A stretch of DNA of 64,000 bases from Companilactobacillus ginsenosidimutans. GTDB taxonomy: Bacteria > Bacillota > Bacilli > Lactobacillales > Lactobacillaceae. The stretch is taken from NCBI RefSeq assembly GCF_001050475.1, contig NZ_CP012034.1, positions 1,178,001 through 1,242,000 on the forward strand, read 5' to 3'. The first letter of the stretch is position 1, and the number at the start of each line of letters is the position of its first letter. Under the pieces are notes generated by a model. That model had not been told where the DNA came from and made no database searches. It saw nothing but the letters and a program-made list of their open reading frames with translations. Shown one piece after another: positions 34,462 through 44,497 of the stretch. The translations under genes were made by a program, and so were the position numbers.

Positions 34462-36138
34462 ATGGCAGATAAAAGAAACGGTGCAGACGCTTTATTTCAA
34501 TCAATGATGAACCAAGGGATCAAATATGTATTTGGTCTTCCTGGCGCAAAGGTCGATAAGCTTTTCGACTTAATGGAATACAGCGACAACCCAAATGCAC
34601 CTAAATTAATTATTACAAGACATGAACAAAACGCAGCCTTCATGGCTTCTGGTATTGGTCGACTAACTGGTAAACCTGGTGTAGTCGCTACTACTTCTGG
34701 ACCTGGTGTATCGAACCTCGCAACCGGTCTAATCACAGCAACTTCTGAAGGTGACCCTGTCGTTGCGCTTGGTGGGCAAGTTCCCCGTAACGACGTTGCA
34801 AGATTAACTCACCAAAGTATTCCTAGTAAGGAACTTATGAGTACAGCCACTAAAGACAGCGTTGAAGTTCAAGACGCCAACAATATTTCTGAGACATTTG
34901 CGAATGCCTACCAAACTGCCATGGCACCAAAATCTGGAGCAACTTTCATCTCACTACCAAAGGACGTTCTCGAAGATGAAGTAACAACTAAAGAAATCAA
35001 TACACTTTCACCAATCGCACAAGGTGGTGCCGACCAAGCTACCATCAAGACTATTGTTGAAAAAATTAAGAATGCCAAGTTACCTGTTATTCTTGCGGGT
35101 ATGCGTTCATCTAGTTCTGAAGTTACAAACTCCATCCAAAACTTACTTAAGAAATTTTCAATTCCTGTTGTCGAAACTTTCCAAGGTGCCGGTGTTATTA
35201 ACCGTGATCTAGAAAAGAACTATTTCGGCCGTGTTGGTTTATTCAGAAACCAAATCGGAGACGCAATTCTTAAAGACAGCGACTTAGTTATTGCAATTGG
35301 TTATGATCCAGTTGAATACGAAGCCCGTCTTTGGAATGTTGACCGTACAGGTGAAATCATCAACCTTGATAGTATCGCTCCAGAAATTTCAAATGAATAT
35401 CAACCAGAATTAATTGTTCACGCTGATATTGCGAAAACACTTGACGATATTGCTAATAACTTACCTGACGGAATTACTTTAAGTGACGAACTAAAAAATC
35501 ACTTGCACCAAATCCAAAAAAACTTTTTATCAAAAGATATCATTCCTGAACGTGAAGATCCAAAGGGTGTGCACCCACTAGAAATTATTCACGCTCTTCA
35601 AAACCAAGTTAACGATGACACTACTGTTACCGTTGATGTTGGTTCACATTACATCTGGATGGCTCGCCATTTCAGAAGTTACAAGCCAAGACATCTTTTA
35701 TTCAGTAATGGTATGCAAACTCTTGGTGTAGCACTACCTTGGGCAATCGCAGCCGCACTAGAACGTCCTAACCAACCAGTTGTATCAGTTGCTGGTGATG
35801 GTGGGTTCTTATTCTCAGGACAAGAACTAGAAACAGCTGTCCGCTTGAACTTAAACATTGTTCAACTAGTTTGGAATGACGGTTACTACGATATGGTTAA
35901 GTTCCAAGAAGAAGCTAAATACGGTAGAAACTCAGGTGTAGCAATCGGTACAGTTGACTTTGCCAAATATGCAGAAAGTTTTGGAGCACAAGGAATTCAC
36001 GTCGATAATGCTGGCGAATTAACAAGTGCCCTCGAAAAAGCTTTTGCCACAGAAGGCCCTACAGTTATTGACATCCCTGTCGATTACAGCGACAACATCA
36101 AATTATTATCAACATTATTACCAGACTACTTAAGCTAA
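34462..36138 (+). CDS. alsS: AlsS, catabolic acetolactate synthase
   Basis: TPP-dependent enzyme joining two pyruvates into acetolactate and CO2. The 558-residue protein has the N-terminal pyrimidine-binding domain (GIKYVFGLPGAKVDKLFD; RHEQNAAFMASGIGRLTGK), a central domain, and the C-terminal TPP-binding motif GDGGFLFSGQELETAVRLN with NDGYYDMVKFQ. It lacks a regulatory subunit gene and pairs with alsD, which marks the catabolic FAD-independent type. AAGGAGACTTTT precedes the ATG. It forms an operon with alsD 16 nt downstream, under the MarR-controlled promoter. The pathway removes pyruvate and protects against acid. Confidence 0.95.
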   Translation: MADKRNGADALFQSMMNQGIKYVFGLPGAKVDKLFDLMEYSDNPNAPKLIITRHEQNAAFMASGIGRLTGKPGVVATTSGPGVSNLATGLITATSEGDPVVALGGQVPRNDVARLTHQSIPSKELMSTATKDSVEVQDANNISETFANAYQTAMAPKSGATFISLPKDVLEDEVTTKEINTLSPIAQGGADQATIKTIVEKIKNAKLPVILAGMRSSSSEVTNSIQNLLKKFSIPVVETFQGAGVINRDLEKNYFGRVGLFRNQIGDAILKDSDLVIAIGYDPVEYEARLWNVDRTGEIINLDSIAPEISNEYQPELIVHADIAKTLDDIANNLPDGITLSDELKNHLHQIQKNFLSKDIIPEREDPKGVHPLEIIHALQNQVNDDTTVTVDVGSHYIWMARHFRSYKPRHLLFSNGMQTLGVALPWAIAAALERPNQPVVSVAGDGGFLFSGQELETAVRLNLNIVQLVWNDGYYDMVKFQEEAKYGRNSGVAIGTVDFAKYAESFGAQGIHVDNAGELTSALEKAFATEGPTVIDIPVDYSDNIKLLSTLLPDYLS

Positions 36139-36154
36139 TCGGAAGGAAGTTCAT

Positions 36155-36868
36155 ATGAAGAATTCAAATGTATTGTATCAGCACGGAACCTTAGCATTAT
36201 TAGTTCCAGGATTATTGGACGGAACATTGACGATGAAGGAGTTGCTAGAACATGGCGACACCGGAATCGGTACTGGAGAAGGACTTGACGGAGAATTAAT
36301 CATCTTAGATGGCGTTCCATATCAAGTTGACAGTGCAGGAAATGTAAACATAGTCGATGATTCATTCACACTACCCTTTGCCAACTCACACTTTGCAGCC
36401 TACAACGAAATGATGGACGTCGAAGACATCAAACGTGACGAGCTACAAGAATTAATCGACAAAAAGGCAGCCAGTGCCAACACATTTTATTCAGTAGTAA
36501 TCAAAGGAACTTTCAAAAACATTAAGACCCGTGCAGTTAAGAAATCTTCTAAACCATACGACACATTAGCAAAAACAGCCGAAGCTCAAAGTATTTTTGA
36601 ACGTGATACTGTTGAAGGAACATTACTAAGCTACTACTCTCCACAAGTATTTGACGGAGCAGCAGTTGCCGGTTTCCACAGTCATTTCATGTCAGATGCA
36701 CATGACTTCGGTGGACACATTCTTGATTTCGAGTCGGTCTCGGGTAATGTTGTGTTCCAGTGTTTTGACAGTTTGTTGCAGCATTTACCAATTGATAATC
36801 CTGCATACAAGCATCATGATTTTTCATCTGATGATATTTTAGGTTCAATTCATAAAGCTGAAGGTTAG
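36155..36868 (+). CDS. alsD: AlsD, alpha-acetolactate decarboxylase
   Basis: Converts acetolactate to acetoin. The 237-residue protein shows the metal-site cluster FHSHFMSDAHDFGGHI near residues 173-188 and the N-terminal STLALLVPGLLDGT-like segment (GTLALLVPGLLDGTLTMKEL). GGAAGGAAGTTCAT lies upstream, and it directly follows alsS. Full length. Read-through ends in the repeat and terminator downstream (37139-37178). Confidence 0.94.
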   Translation: MKNSNVLYQHGTLALLVPGLLDGTLTMKELLEHGDTGIGTGEGLDGELIILDGVPYQVDSAGNVNIVDDSFTLPFANSHFAAYNEMMDVEDIKRDELQELIDKKAASANTFYSVVIKGTFKNIKTRAVKKSSKPYDTLAKTAEAQSIFERDTVEGTLLSYYSPQVFDGAAVAGFHSHFMSDAHDFGGHILDFESVSGNVVFQCFDSLLQHLPIDNPAYKHHDFSSDDILGSIHKAEG

Positions 36869-36904
36869 TGGCGTTTATTTTAGATTTGTTTAGTTCGGGG
36901 GAGT

Positions 36905-37070
36905 GGTGGTGAATAGCCGCCCTCCGGTCAGGATTTTGGGGGCCGTGGACGCTGTGGGACGATTTGGAGCCAAAGAGCGGTCTCCAAATGCGTCCTTTTC
37001 CTAAGCCTGCCCTTTGGCAGGCAAAGGAAAATCTCACGGCTTTGGCCCCCAAAATCCTGACCTGCGGGCT
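36905..37070 (+). repeat. Structured repeat family A, copy A2
   Basis: The outer stem GGTCAGGATTTTGGGGGCCG pairs with GGCCCCCAAAATCCTGACC. Inner hairpin 1 is ATTTGGAG/CTCCAAAT, with AGAGCGGT in its loop. Inner hairpin 2 is TTTTCCT-AA-GCCTGCC/GGCAGGC-AA-AGGAAAA. A clean cloverleaf. Confidence 0.85.
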
Positions 37071-37138
37071 AAATTTGCTACAAATCTAAAATGTAACACC
37101 TGACCTTTGGTCTGGTAAATTAAACCAAAATCAATTCA

Positions 37139-37178
37139 AAAATGACCCTATTCCGATTGGAGTAAGGTCATTTTTTTG
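37139..37178 (+). terminator. Terminator after alsD region
   Basis: AATGACC pairs with GGTCATT, followed by TTTTTG. The remainder of 37179-37384 has a short GCAC-GAAA-GTGC hairpin followed by GGCAGTGAACC (a family A end) and no gene. Confidence 0.75.
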
Positions 37179-37384
37179 TGTTTCCTAATTTTCATTTGTG
37201 ATTACTTACGCTTATTAAAATATAAAAAATCATTATTAATACAATACATTATCATCTACGTTTGGTTTCACTCAAGGAACGGAAAGGGCAAACAATACAC
37301 GTCCAACCCACTTAGCACGAAAGTGCGGCAGTGAACCCACCAACAAAACAACATACCTCCACCAGAACTACCAAACCATCAAAA

Positions 37385-38947
37385 CTACCGACGATCTCGA
37401 ATACTAACCAAAGCAACAACAGCTCCAAATAAACAAATAAAAATACTAACACCAATAACTAAAACATAACCAACATCAAACCCACTCCAAACACCAGCCT
37501 TCAGCGAAGCAAACAAACCACTTCCCCCATCCAACTGCTGCAAATTAGACCAGGCACTTCTCAATACACCTTCACTACCAGTCGGACCAGCAGAAATAAG
37601 CTCATTAATAATTCCAGACTTAGTTGACTTGGCTAAAGCCAAATCACCAACATAACGGTTAAGCCCATTTTGATAACCATTCGACAAAACTAGTCCCAAT
37701 ATAACAATCCCAAAAGTACTTCCTAGTTGTCTAAAGACATTGACTACTCCACTGGCAATTCCTATTAAGTTGGGATCGACACTCTCCATGGCTGCTGCAG
37801 AAAGTGGTGGATTTACTATTGCGTTCCCGATACCTATTATGATGAATCCTGAAACGTAATCTAAGTAAGTGACTTGTAGTGAAACAACTCTTTGAATTTC
37901 AAATAACCCTAGTGCGATAATTATTAATCCACCGCCTATTAACCACCTTTTGGCTAGTCGGTTTGAAAGTATTCCAGCTATTGGTCCGATTATTAGACTC
38001 ATTAAACCAATTGCTAATTGTCTGATACCTGTTTGTTCTGGGGTATAGCGTAAATAACTTTGCATCCAAATTGTCATGTATGTAAAGAACGCATATAGTC
38101 CCGCTCCTAAACAGAAAGAGGCAATAGCTGTGCCGTTGAATGACCATGATTTAAAGATTTCTAAGTTGATCATTGGTTCTTTAATTCTTTTTTCTAGGAT
38201 TATAAATACTATTACTAATACGATTCCGATTATGAAATAACTTATTACTTGCGAGTTCATCCACGTCCAATTAATATGAGTCTCCTTTTGAACTAGGCCA
38301 AACACTAAGCAAAAAATCATGACGGTGGAAATTATCATCCCCCACCAATCAATTTTTTCTTCCTTATTACCATAACTTTCATCAACAAATTTATATGCCA
38401 TTAACAAGGCGATGATTCCGATGGGCAAATTGATGTAGAAAATCGAACGCCAAGTGAATATCTTTATTAAATATCCGCCAATGACTGGTCCTAACGCTGT
38501 GGCCACCCCAACTACTGAACTCCAGACTCCGAAGGCTAAGCCGCGCTCGTTGTCATCAAATGTTTCAGTAACGATGGTCATGGATAAACTCATCATCCCT
38601 GCTCCACCAATACCTTGTATCATTCTAAAGACATTTAAAAATAATGCCGTTTGAGACATGGATGACCCTAATGATCCTAATGTGAATATGGATAGAGTTA
38701 TCAGGAATATTCGTTTTCTTCCGAACAAGTCGCCGAATTTGGACGCCAATAATAAGCACATTGCAAATGCTAATGTGTAGGCGTTCATAACCCATTGAAG
38801 TTCCGCATAAGAAACTTTTAGTTCTTGTTGAATTGTTGGCAAGGCGACATTAACAATTGTTGAATCCAGTAATGACATGAATACCGCAATACATAATGCT
38901 GTTAAAGCTAGCCATCTGCGACTATTCTTTTGTTTGGTTGAGTTCAT
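37385..38947 (-). CDS. DHA2-family MFS multidrug exporter
   Basis: Proton-driven drug exporter with about 14 membrane helices, 520 residues. Family motifs: D1 LLDSTIVNVALPTIQQEL in helix 1, motif A SKFGDLFGRKRIF between helices 2 and 3, and motif C PVIGGYLIKIFTWRSIFYINLPIG. EmrB/QacA-like. The ATG at 38947 is 9 nt after GGACGG; the ATG at 38956 is too close to it. No regulator adjoins it. Substrate unknown. Confidence 0.88.
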   Translation of the reverse strand: MNSTKQKNSRRWLALTALCIAVFMSLLDSTIVNVALPTIQQELKVSYAELQWVMNAYTLAFAMCLLLASKFGDLFGRKRIFLITLSIFTLGSLGSSMSQTALFLNVFRMIQGIGGAGMMSLSMTIVTETFDDNERGLAFGVWSSVVGVATALGPVIGGYLIKIFTWRSIFYINLPIGIIALLMAYKFVDESYGNKEEKIDWWGMIISTVMIFCLVFGLVQKETHINWTWMNSQVISYFIIGIVLVIVFIILEKRIKEPMINLEIFKSWSFNGTAIASFCLGAGLYAFFTYMTIWMQSYLRYTPEQTGIRQLAIGLMSLIIGPIAGILSNRLAKRWLIGGGLIIIALGLFEIQRVVSLQVTYLDYVSGFIIIGIGNAIVNPPLSAAAMESVDPNLIGIASGVVNVFRQLGSTFGIVILGLVLSNGYQNGLNRYVGDLALAKSTKSGIINELISAGPTGSEGVLRSAWSNLQQLDGGSGLFASLKAGVWSGFDVGYVLVIGVSIFICLFGAVVALVSIRDRR

Positions 38948-39120
38948 ATTTCTCATCCGTCCTAAATAACAAATTAGTTCTTACTTTAAATATATCAGAC
39001 TTAAGAAATTGTTAATCATTTTTCTCAAATTGATAAACAAATACTGTTAAACAAGCCATTCATAACTGCCATTGTGAACGAATAAACATTTATTTTTATA
39101 TAATTATTTATATTCAATAA

Positions 39121-39215
39121 ATGAAAGCGTTTGTTGTTCATTGATATATCAACCTCATAAATAATATTAATGACGTAATCAGTGTTTGACTATGAGGATG
39201 ATGTGAATTTATGAT
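39121..39215 (+). promoter_or_regulatory. fumC operon promoter and control region
   Basis: TTGACT (39186-39191) and TATGAT (39210-39215) are 18 nt apart. Upstream are a perfect palindrome TTGATATATCAA (39141-39152), a candidate LysR site, and a cre-like ATGAAAGCGTTTGTT (39121-39135) with one clear mismatch to the consensus. CATTTATT/AATAAATG arms lie further upstream. Confidence 0.6.
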
Positions 39216-39265
39216 ATAAACATCACAAAGTATCATTCGATCAAAAAAAATTGGAGGACATCAAC

Positions 39266-40651
39266 ATGACAAACTTTAGAATCGAATCTGACACCTTAGG
39301 CGAAGTGAAAATCCCAGAAACAGCTTTATGGGGCGCACAAACTGAGAGATCACGTAACAATTTCCCTACTGGCGAAAAAATGCCACTAGAAATTATTAAG
39401 GCTTTGCTACAAATTAAGAAAGCTGCTGCGATTGCTAATAAAGAATTGAAATCAATTGACGCTGACAAGGCTGATTTGATTGTTGAATCAATCGACAAAT
39501 TGCTTGCTTTAAGCGATGAAGATTTGAGAAAAGATTTTCCATTGGTTGTTTACCAAACAGGTTCTGGTACACAAACTAACATGAATACTAACGAAGTAGT
39601 TGCCCACATGGCAGCCACAATCAATAGTGACATTGAAATTTTGCCTAATGATGATGTTAATAAAGGTCAAAGTTCAAATGATATTTTCCCAACAGCTATG
39701 AACATTACTGCTGCTATTGCGGTTGATAATCTTGAAGATTCATTGCAACACTTAATTGATGAATTGAAAGTTAAACAAGAAAAATACTGGCGCACAGTTA
39801 AAATTGGTCGTACTCACTTGCAAGATGCTACTCCATTAACTTTTGGACAAGAAGTAAGTGGTTGGGTTTCAATGCTTGAACACGATCTTTCATATATTAA
39901 AACATTGAACAAGACACTCGGCGAACTTGCTATGGGTGGAACTGCTGTTGGTACTGGATTGAACGCTGCTCCACACTTTGCTGACATCATTGCTAAAGAA
40001 ATGAGTAAATTGTACGGAATTGAATTTACTGCTGACACTAACAAGTTCTACGGACTTGCTGCTCACTCTGGATTAAACGTTGTTCACGGTGCTATCAAGA
40101 CTTTGGCCGCCGATTTGATGAAGATTGCTAACGATGTTAGATTCCTCGCTTCTGGCCCACGTTCAGGTTATGGCGAATTGAACATCCCCGCAAACGAACC
40201 TGGCTCATCGATTATGCCTGGTAAAGTTAATCCTACACAAGCTGAAGCAATTACGATGGCTGCCGTTCGTGTCATGGGTAATGATGTCGTTGTTGACATT
40301 GCATCTAGCCAAGGTAACTTCGAAATGAACGTCTATAAACCAGTTCTTATCAGTGCCTTCCTTGAATCAGCTGAACTGCTTGCCGGAACAATGACAGGAT
40401 TCGCAGACAAGATGATTCACGGCCTATCAGTTAACTCAGATAGAATGGAAGAACTCGTTGAGCAATCATTGATGACTGTTACAGCTCTATCACCACACAT
40501 TGGTTATCACGAAAGTGCAACAATTGCGCAAGATGCTGAAAAAGCTGGCACAACTCTTCGTGAGGCAGCAATTAAGTCAGGCTTACTAACACCTGAACAA
40601 TTTGACGAATGGGTCGTTCCCATCAATATGACAAACATTGATCAAAAATAA
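39266..40651 (+). CDS. fumC: FumC, class II fumarate hydratase
   Basis: Interconverts malate and fumarate; iron-independent homotetramer, 461 residues. Signature GSSIMPGKVNPTQAE at about 314-328, with TGSGTQTNMNTNEV and GRTHLQDATPLTFGQE also present. ATTGGAGGACATCAAC precedes the ATG. First gene of an operon with a fumarate reductase flavoprotein, a dicarboxylate transporter and a LysR regulator. In lactobacilli this branch converts malate or citrate to succinate to reoxidise NADH. Confidence 0.95.
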   Translation: MTNFRIESDTLGEVKIPETALWGAQTERSRNNFPTGEKMPLEIIKALLQIKKAAAIANKELKSIDADKADLIVESIDKLLALSDEDLRKDFPLVVYQTGSGTQTNMNTNEVVAHMAATINSDIEILPNDDVNKGQSSNDIFPTAMNITAAIAVDNLEDSLQHLIDELKVKQEKYWRTVKIGRTHLQDATPLTFGQEVSGWVSMLEHDLSYIKTLNKTLGELAMGGTAVGTGLNAAPHFADIIAKEMSKLYGIEFTADTNKFYGLAAHSGLNVVHGAIKTLAADLMKIANDVRFLASGPRSGYGELNIPANEPGSSIMPGKVNPTQAEAITMAAVRVMGNDVVVDIASSQGNFEMNVYKPVLISAFLESAELLAGTMTGFADKMIHGLSVNSDRMEELVEQSLMTVTALSPHIGYHESATIAQDAEKAGTTLREAAIKSGLLTPEQFDEWVVPINMTNIDQK

Positions 40652-40669
40652 TTTTTAAGTGAGGAAATT

Positions 40670-42070
40670 ATGGCAGAAAAATATAAATTTCAACCTACTA
40701 ATATTAAAGAATTAAAAGTCAATTATGACTTAATCATTGTCGGTTCTGGTGGGACTGGCCTTACTGCCGCATTACAAGCACACGAATTGGGTCTCAGCCC
40801 AGTTATTCTTGAAAAAATGCCGGCAATCGGTGGTAACACAACACGTGCTTCATCTGGTATGAACGCTTCCGAAACAACAGTTCAACTCGATCACAAAATC
40901 GTCGACAATATGGAAGACTTCTACAACGACACTTTCAAAGGTGGCGGCAAAAAAAACAATCCTGAATTGTTGAAATATTTTACAACTCATTCAGCTTTAG
41001 CAATCGACTGGTTGGCTGGTCACGGAATTATCTTGGATGACCTGACAACAACTGGTGGTATGAGTGTCTTGAGAACTCACCGTCCTAGCTCAATGGCTCC
41101 TATCGGTGGCTTCTTGGTTACGGAACTTCTTAAGCAAATTGAAAAAGAAGGTATTCCTTTATTTACTGATATTCACGTTAACAAGTTACTTCAAACTGCT
41201 GGAAAAATCAGTGGTGTTGAAGTAGATATTGATGCTAAAACCACTAACATCATGGCTGACGCTGTTATTCTTGCCACTGGTGGTTTTGGTGCCAATCCTG
41301 AACTACTTGTAAAATATCGTCCTGACCTAAAAGGTTACAAGACAACTAATCAACCTGGTGCTACAGGTGATGGTATTTCACTTGCTAGTGACGTTGGCGC
41401 AAAACTTGTCGATATGGACCAAGTTCAAGTTCACCCTACCGTTCAACAAGATACTGATCATCCATTTTTGATCGGTGAAGCTGTTCGTGGTGAAGGCGCT
41501 ATTCTTGTTAACAAGTCAGCAAAACGTTTTGTAAATGAACTTGATACTAGAAAGAATGTTACTGCAGCAATTGATAACTTAAACGAAAAAGGCGCTTATT
41601 TGATTCTTGATCAAGGTATCCGTGATCGTGTTAAAGCTATCGAGTTTTATGACCACGTTGGCTTAGTTACAACTGGTCAAACTTTGGATGAATTAGCTGA
41701 AAAAATCAATATGGACGCTAAAACATTGAATGAAACTGTTGCTACTTGGAATTCTGCACTAGAATCTGGGGATAAAGAATTCGGAAGAACAACAGGTATG
41801 GATCGTGGAATTGTCAACGGACCATTCTTCTCAATCCATATTGCACCTGCCGTTCACTACACAATGGGTGGAGTCGCAATTAACGACAAAACTCAAGTGT
41901 TAGATGAAAACGACAAAACTATTGAGGGATTATTTGCAGCTGGGGAAATAGCTGGAGGCTTACATGGGAACAACCGTATCGGTGGTAATTCCATTGCTGA
42001 AACTGTTATTTTTGGGAGACAAGCTGGTCAACAATCTTTCAAGTACTTACAAACAGGACAAGGTAAGTAA
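40670..42070 (+). CDS. Fumarate reductase flavoprotein subunit (soluble type)
   Basis: FAD-dependent reduction of fumarate to succinate. The 466-residue protein starts with the dinucleotide fold DLIIVGSGGTGLTAALQA at about 15-32 and has GGNTTRASSGMNASE, the active-site region HRPSSMAPIGGF, and the C-terminal GGLHGNNRIGGNSIAE. It has no N-terminal FMN-binding domain and no haem domain, and no iron-sulphur subunit gene follows, so the electron donor is unclear. AAGTGAGGAAATT precedes the ATG. Second in the fumC operon. frdA is a tempting name, but this is the flavocytochrome-like class. Confidence 0.9.
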   Translation: MAEKYKFQPTNIKELKVNYDLIIVGSGGTGLTAALQAHELGLSPVILEKMPAIGGNTTRASSGMNASETTVQLDHKIVDNMEDFYNDTFKGGGKKNNPELLKYFTTHSALAIDWLAGHGIILDDLTTTGGMSVLRTHRPSSMAPIGGFLVTELLKQIEKEGIPLFTDIHVNKLLQTAGKISGVEVDIDAKTTNIMADAVILATGGFGANPELLVKYRPDLKGYKTTNQPGATGDGISLASDVGAKLVDMDQVQVHPTVQQDTDHPFLIGEAVRGEGAILVNKSAKRFVNELDTRKNVTAAIDNLNEKGAYLILDQGIRDRVKAIEFYDHVGLVTTGQTLDELAEKINMDAKTLNETVATWNSALESGDKEFGRTTGMDRGIVNGPFFSIHIAPAVHYTMGGVAINDKTQVLDENDKTIEGLFAAGEIAGGLHGNNRIGGNSIAETVIFGRQAGQQSFKYLQTGQGK

Positions 42071-42072
42071 AG

Positions 42073-43491
42073 ATGACTTTAGAGAAATTAAATTATAAAA
42101 AATTTCTCGCACCCATCATCGTTGGTTTAATTATCTGGTTGCTCTCACCAGTTAAACCTGCAGGTGTCAGCCTTTTGGCTTGGCACATGTTCGCAATCTT
42201 CGTGGCAACAATCATTGGTTGTATCACACAACCACTACCTATTGGTGCTGTTGCCATCATAGGTTTCACCATCACAGTATTAACTGGAACAGTCAAAATG
42301 GACACTGCCATTGCCGGATTTGGTAACGGAAGTATCTGGTTAATCGCTATGGCATTCTTCATCTCACGTGGTTTTATCAAAACTGGACTTGGTCGACGGA
42401 TTGCCGTCATCTTCGTTCGAACCTTTGGTAAAAGTACGTTAGGTCTCTCCTACTCATTACTAGGTGTTGACCTAATTCTTGCTCCTGCAACACCAAGTAA
42501 CACAGCTCGTGCCGGTGGTATCATGTACCCTATCATCAAATCACTTGCTGAAGAATTTGGCTCAGATCCTAAAAAAGGCACCGAAAGAAAAATGGGCTCA
42601 TTCCTAATTTTCTCAGAGTTTCACGGTGACATGATCACAGCCGCAATGTTCCTAACAGCTATGGCTGGTAACCCACTAGCTCAATCACTTGCCGGACAAA
42701 TGGGGGTTAAAGTGACTTGGATGGGTTGGTTCATAGCTGGTATCGTTCCAGGACTCATTTCATTGATAGTAATACCGTTCGTAATTTACAAAATGTATCC
42801 ACCAGAAATCAAGAAAACACCTGATGCAAAGCAATGGGCAGACAAACAGCTCGCAAGCATGGGCAAATTCAGTACCCCTGAAAAATTCATGTCGGGAATC
42901 TTCGTAGTTGCCCTACTACTTTGGATTCTTGGAGGAGTTCTTGGTATCGACGCAACACTTACAGCATTCATCGCTCTATCATTATTAATTCTAACTGGAA
43001 TCCTCAATTGGAAAGATGTTTTGAATGAAAGTGGTGCTTGGAATACATTAGTTTGGTTCTCAGTCCTCGTTATGATGGCTTCTCAACTAAACAAACTTGG
43101 ATTCATCCCTTGGTTGAGTAATTCAATCGGTGGAAGCTTGAAAGGTATGAACTGGATCTTTGTCCTAATCATCTTGTTAGTAGCTTACTTCTACTCACAT
43201 TACCTATTTGCAAGTTCCACAGCCCACATCTCAGCCATGTACTCAGCTTTCTTAGCTGTCGCAATTTCCGCCGGAGTTCCACCAATGCTTGGTGCATTGA
43301 TGCTAGGATTCTTCGGTAACTTATGTTCATCAACAACACATTATAGTAATGGACCAGCACCAATTCTTTACGGTTCAGGATACGTAAAACAAGGTGAATG
43401 GTGGAGAATGAACTTAGTTCTCGGTATACTTTACTTTGTAATCTGGATTGTAATTGGTTCAATGTGGATGAAACTAATCGGAATGTGGTAA
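42073..43491 (+). CDS. DASS-family dicarboxylate/citrate antiporter
   Basis: Divalent-anion:sodium-symporter-family carrier, 472 residues, about 12 membrane segments. It shows the SNT substrate motif in APATPSNTARAGG and its repeat-related partner FASSTAHISAMYSAF. CitT-like members exchange citrate, malate or fumarate for succinate, matching the fumarase and fumarate reductase genes directly upstream (2-nt gap). Likely imports malate/citrate and exports succinate. Its exact ligand is inferred from context only. Confidence 0.88.
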   Translation: MTLEKLNYKKFLAPIIVGLIIWLLSPVKPAGVSLLAWHMFAIFVATIIGCITQPLPIGAVAIIGFTITVLTGTVKMDTAIAGFGNGSIWLIAMAFFISRGFIKTGLGRRIAVIFVRTFGKSTLGLSYSLLGVDLILAPATPSNTARAGGIMYPIIKSLAEEFGSDPKKGTERKMGSFLIFSEFHGDMITAAMFLTAMAGNPLAQSLAGQMGVKVTWMGWFIAGIVPGLISLIVIPFVIYKMYPPEIKKTPDAKQWADKQLASMGKFSTPEKFMSGIFVVALLLWILGGVLGIDATLTAFIALSLLILTGILNWKDVLNESGAWNTLVWFSVLVMMASQLNKLGFIPWLSNSIGGSLKGMNWIFVLIILLVAYFYSHYLFASSTAHISAMYSAFLAVAISAGVPPMLGALMLGFFGNLCSSTTHYSNGPAPILYGSGYVKQGEWWRMNLVLGILYFVIWIVIGSMWMKLIGMW

Positions 43492-43505
43492 TAGTGGGGG
43501 AAAAT

Positions 43506-44417
43506 ATGAATACTCGGGATTTAGATTATTTCAGAAAATTAGTTGAGAAACGTAATTACACCGAAGTCGCAGAAATTTTTAAGGTGTCTCAACCAACAAT
43601 CACCCAAGCAATTAAACGTTTGGAAAAAGAATTCACGACTAAGCTTGTTCAAGTCGATCGTGTACATCAAAAAACTGAAATAACTAGAACCGGGTATCTC
43701 CTTTTCGAACAATCATTATCCATTCAAAAAAGCCTCGACCTAGCTCATAAGGAGATCGAAGCTGCTAATAGTAAAAAAATTAAGTTTGGCTTACCGCCAA
43801 TTATTGGAACATTATATTTTCCACAGGTAGTTGGCGAAATAGCTAAAACTAACTTATTAGATAAATTAAATATTTTCGAAAGTGGTTCGCACACTTTATT
43901 CAATCAGTTGGAATCCGGTGACATTGATATCGCCATTATCGGTTCATTGTTACCAATCAACAATCCCAACTTCAAAGCAATTCATCTAGGAACAAGACCC
44001 TTCAGCTTAATCGTCAGCTCCGATAATCCCCTAGCCCAATCAAAAGAAGCCATCGACTTCAAAGATTTGGGGGATCAAAAATTCATCGACTTCGCCGGTC
44101 AATTTATTCATGGTCAAATTTTGCATGACTACTTCGAACATACTGGAATTTCTCCTGAAATCATTCAGCAGACACCAGATATTTCATGGTACAAAAGTTT
44201 GATTCGTGCCGACATCGGTATTGGAATTTTGGTTCGCGATGAGATTAACAAGTATGATGAAAACATTACTTGTTTGGAGATTAAGAATCCTATTCCCGAG
44301 AACTTTAATATCTCGATTGTTTATCGTAGTGATTATATTTTGAAGGATGAGGAACAGTTGCTGGTTTCCATTTTGAAAGAAATTGCGGTTGATAATATTT
44401 CTTCGGATCATTATTAG
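43506..44417 (+). CDS. LysR-family regulator of the fumarate operon
   Basis: A 303-residue LysR-type factor. The N-terminal winged helix is YFRKLVEKRNYTEVAEIFKV then SQPTITQAIKRLEKE. The effector domain begins near residue 90 (KIKFGLPPIIGTLYF). The start at 43506 follows TGGGGGAAAAT; upstream in-frame codons lie in the transporter gene. It is the last gene of the fumC - reductase - carrier operon, unlike the usual divergent placement. It probably senses a dicarboxylate and acts at 39121-39215. Confidence 0.87.
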   Translation: MNTRDLDYFRKLVEKRNYTEVAEIFKVSQPTITQAIKRLEKEFTTKLVQVDRVHQKTEITRTGYLLFEQSLSIQKSLDLAHKEIEAANSKKIKFGLPPIIGTLYFPQVVGEIAKTNLLDKLNIFESGSHTLFNQLESGDIDIAIIGSLLPINNPNFKAIHLGTRPFSLIVSSDNPLAQSKEAIDFKDLGDQKFIDFAGQFIHGQILHDYFEHTGISPEIIQQTPDISWYKSLIRADIGIGILVRDEINKYDENITCLEIKNPIPENFNISIVYRSDYILKDEEQLLVSILKEIAVDNISSDHY

Positions 44418-44433
44418 GATTAGATATATTTGT

Positions 44434-44475
44434 ATATAGACAAGACTTGTACATAATTGTGCAGGTCTTTTTTGT
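44434..44475 (+). terminator. Terminator after the LysR gene
   Basis: AAGACTTGTAC pairs with GTGCAGGTCTT around ATAATT, followed by TTTTG. Confidence 0.8.
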
Positions 44476-44497
44476 TAGTGTTGGACTGGTGTTGTTG

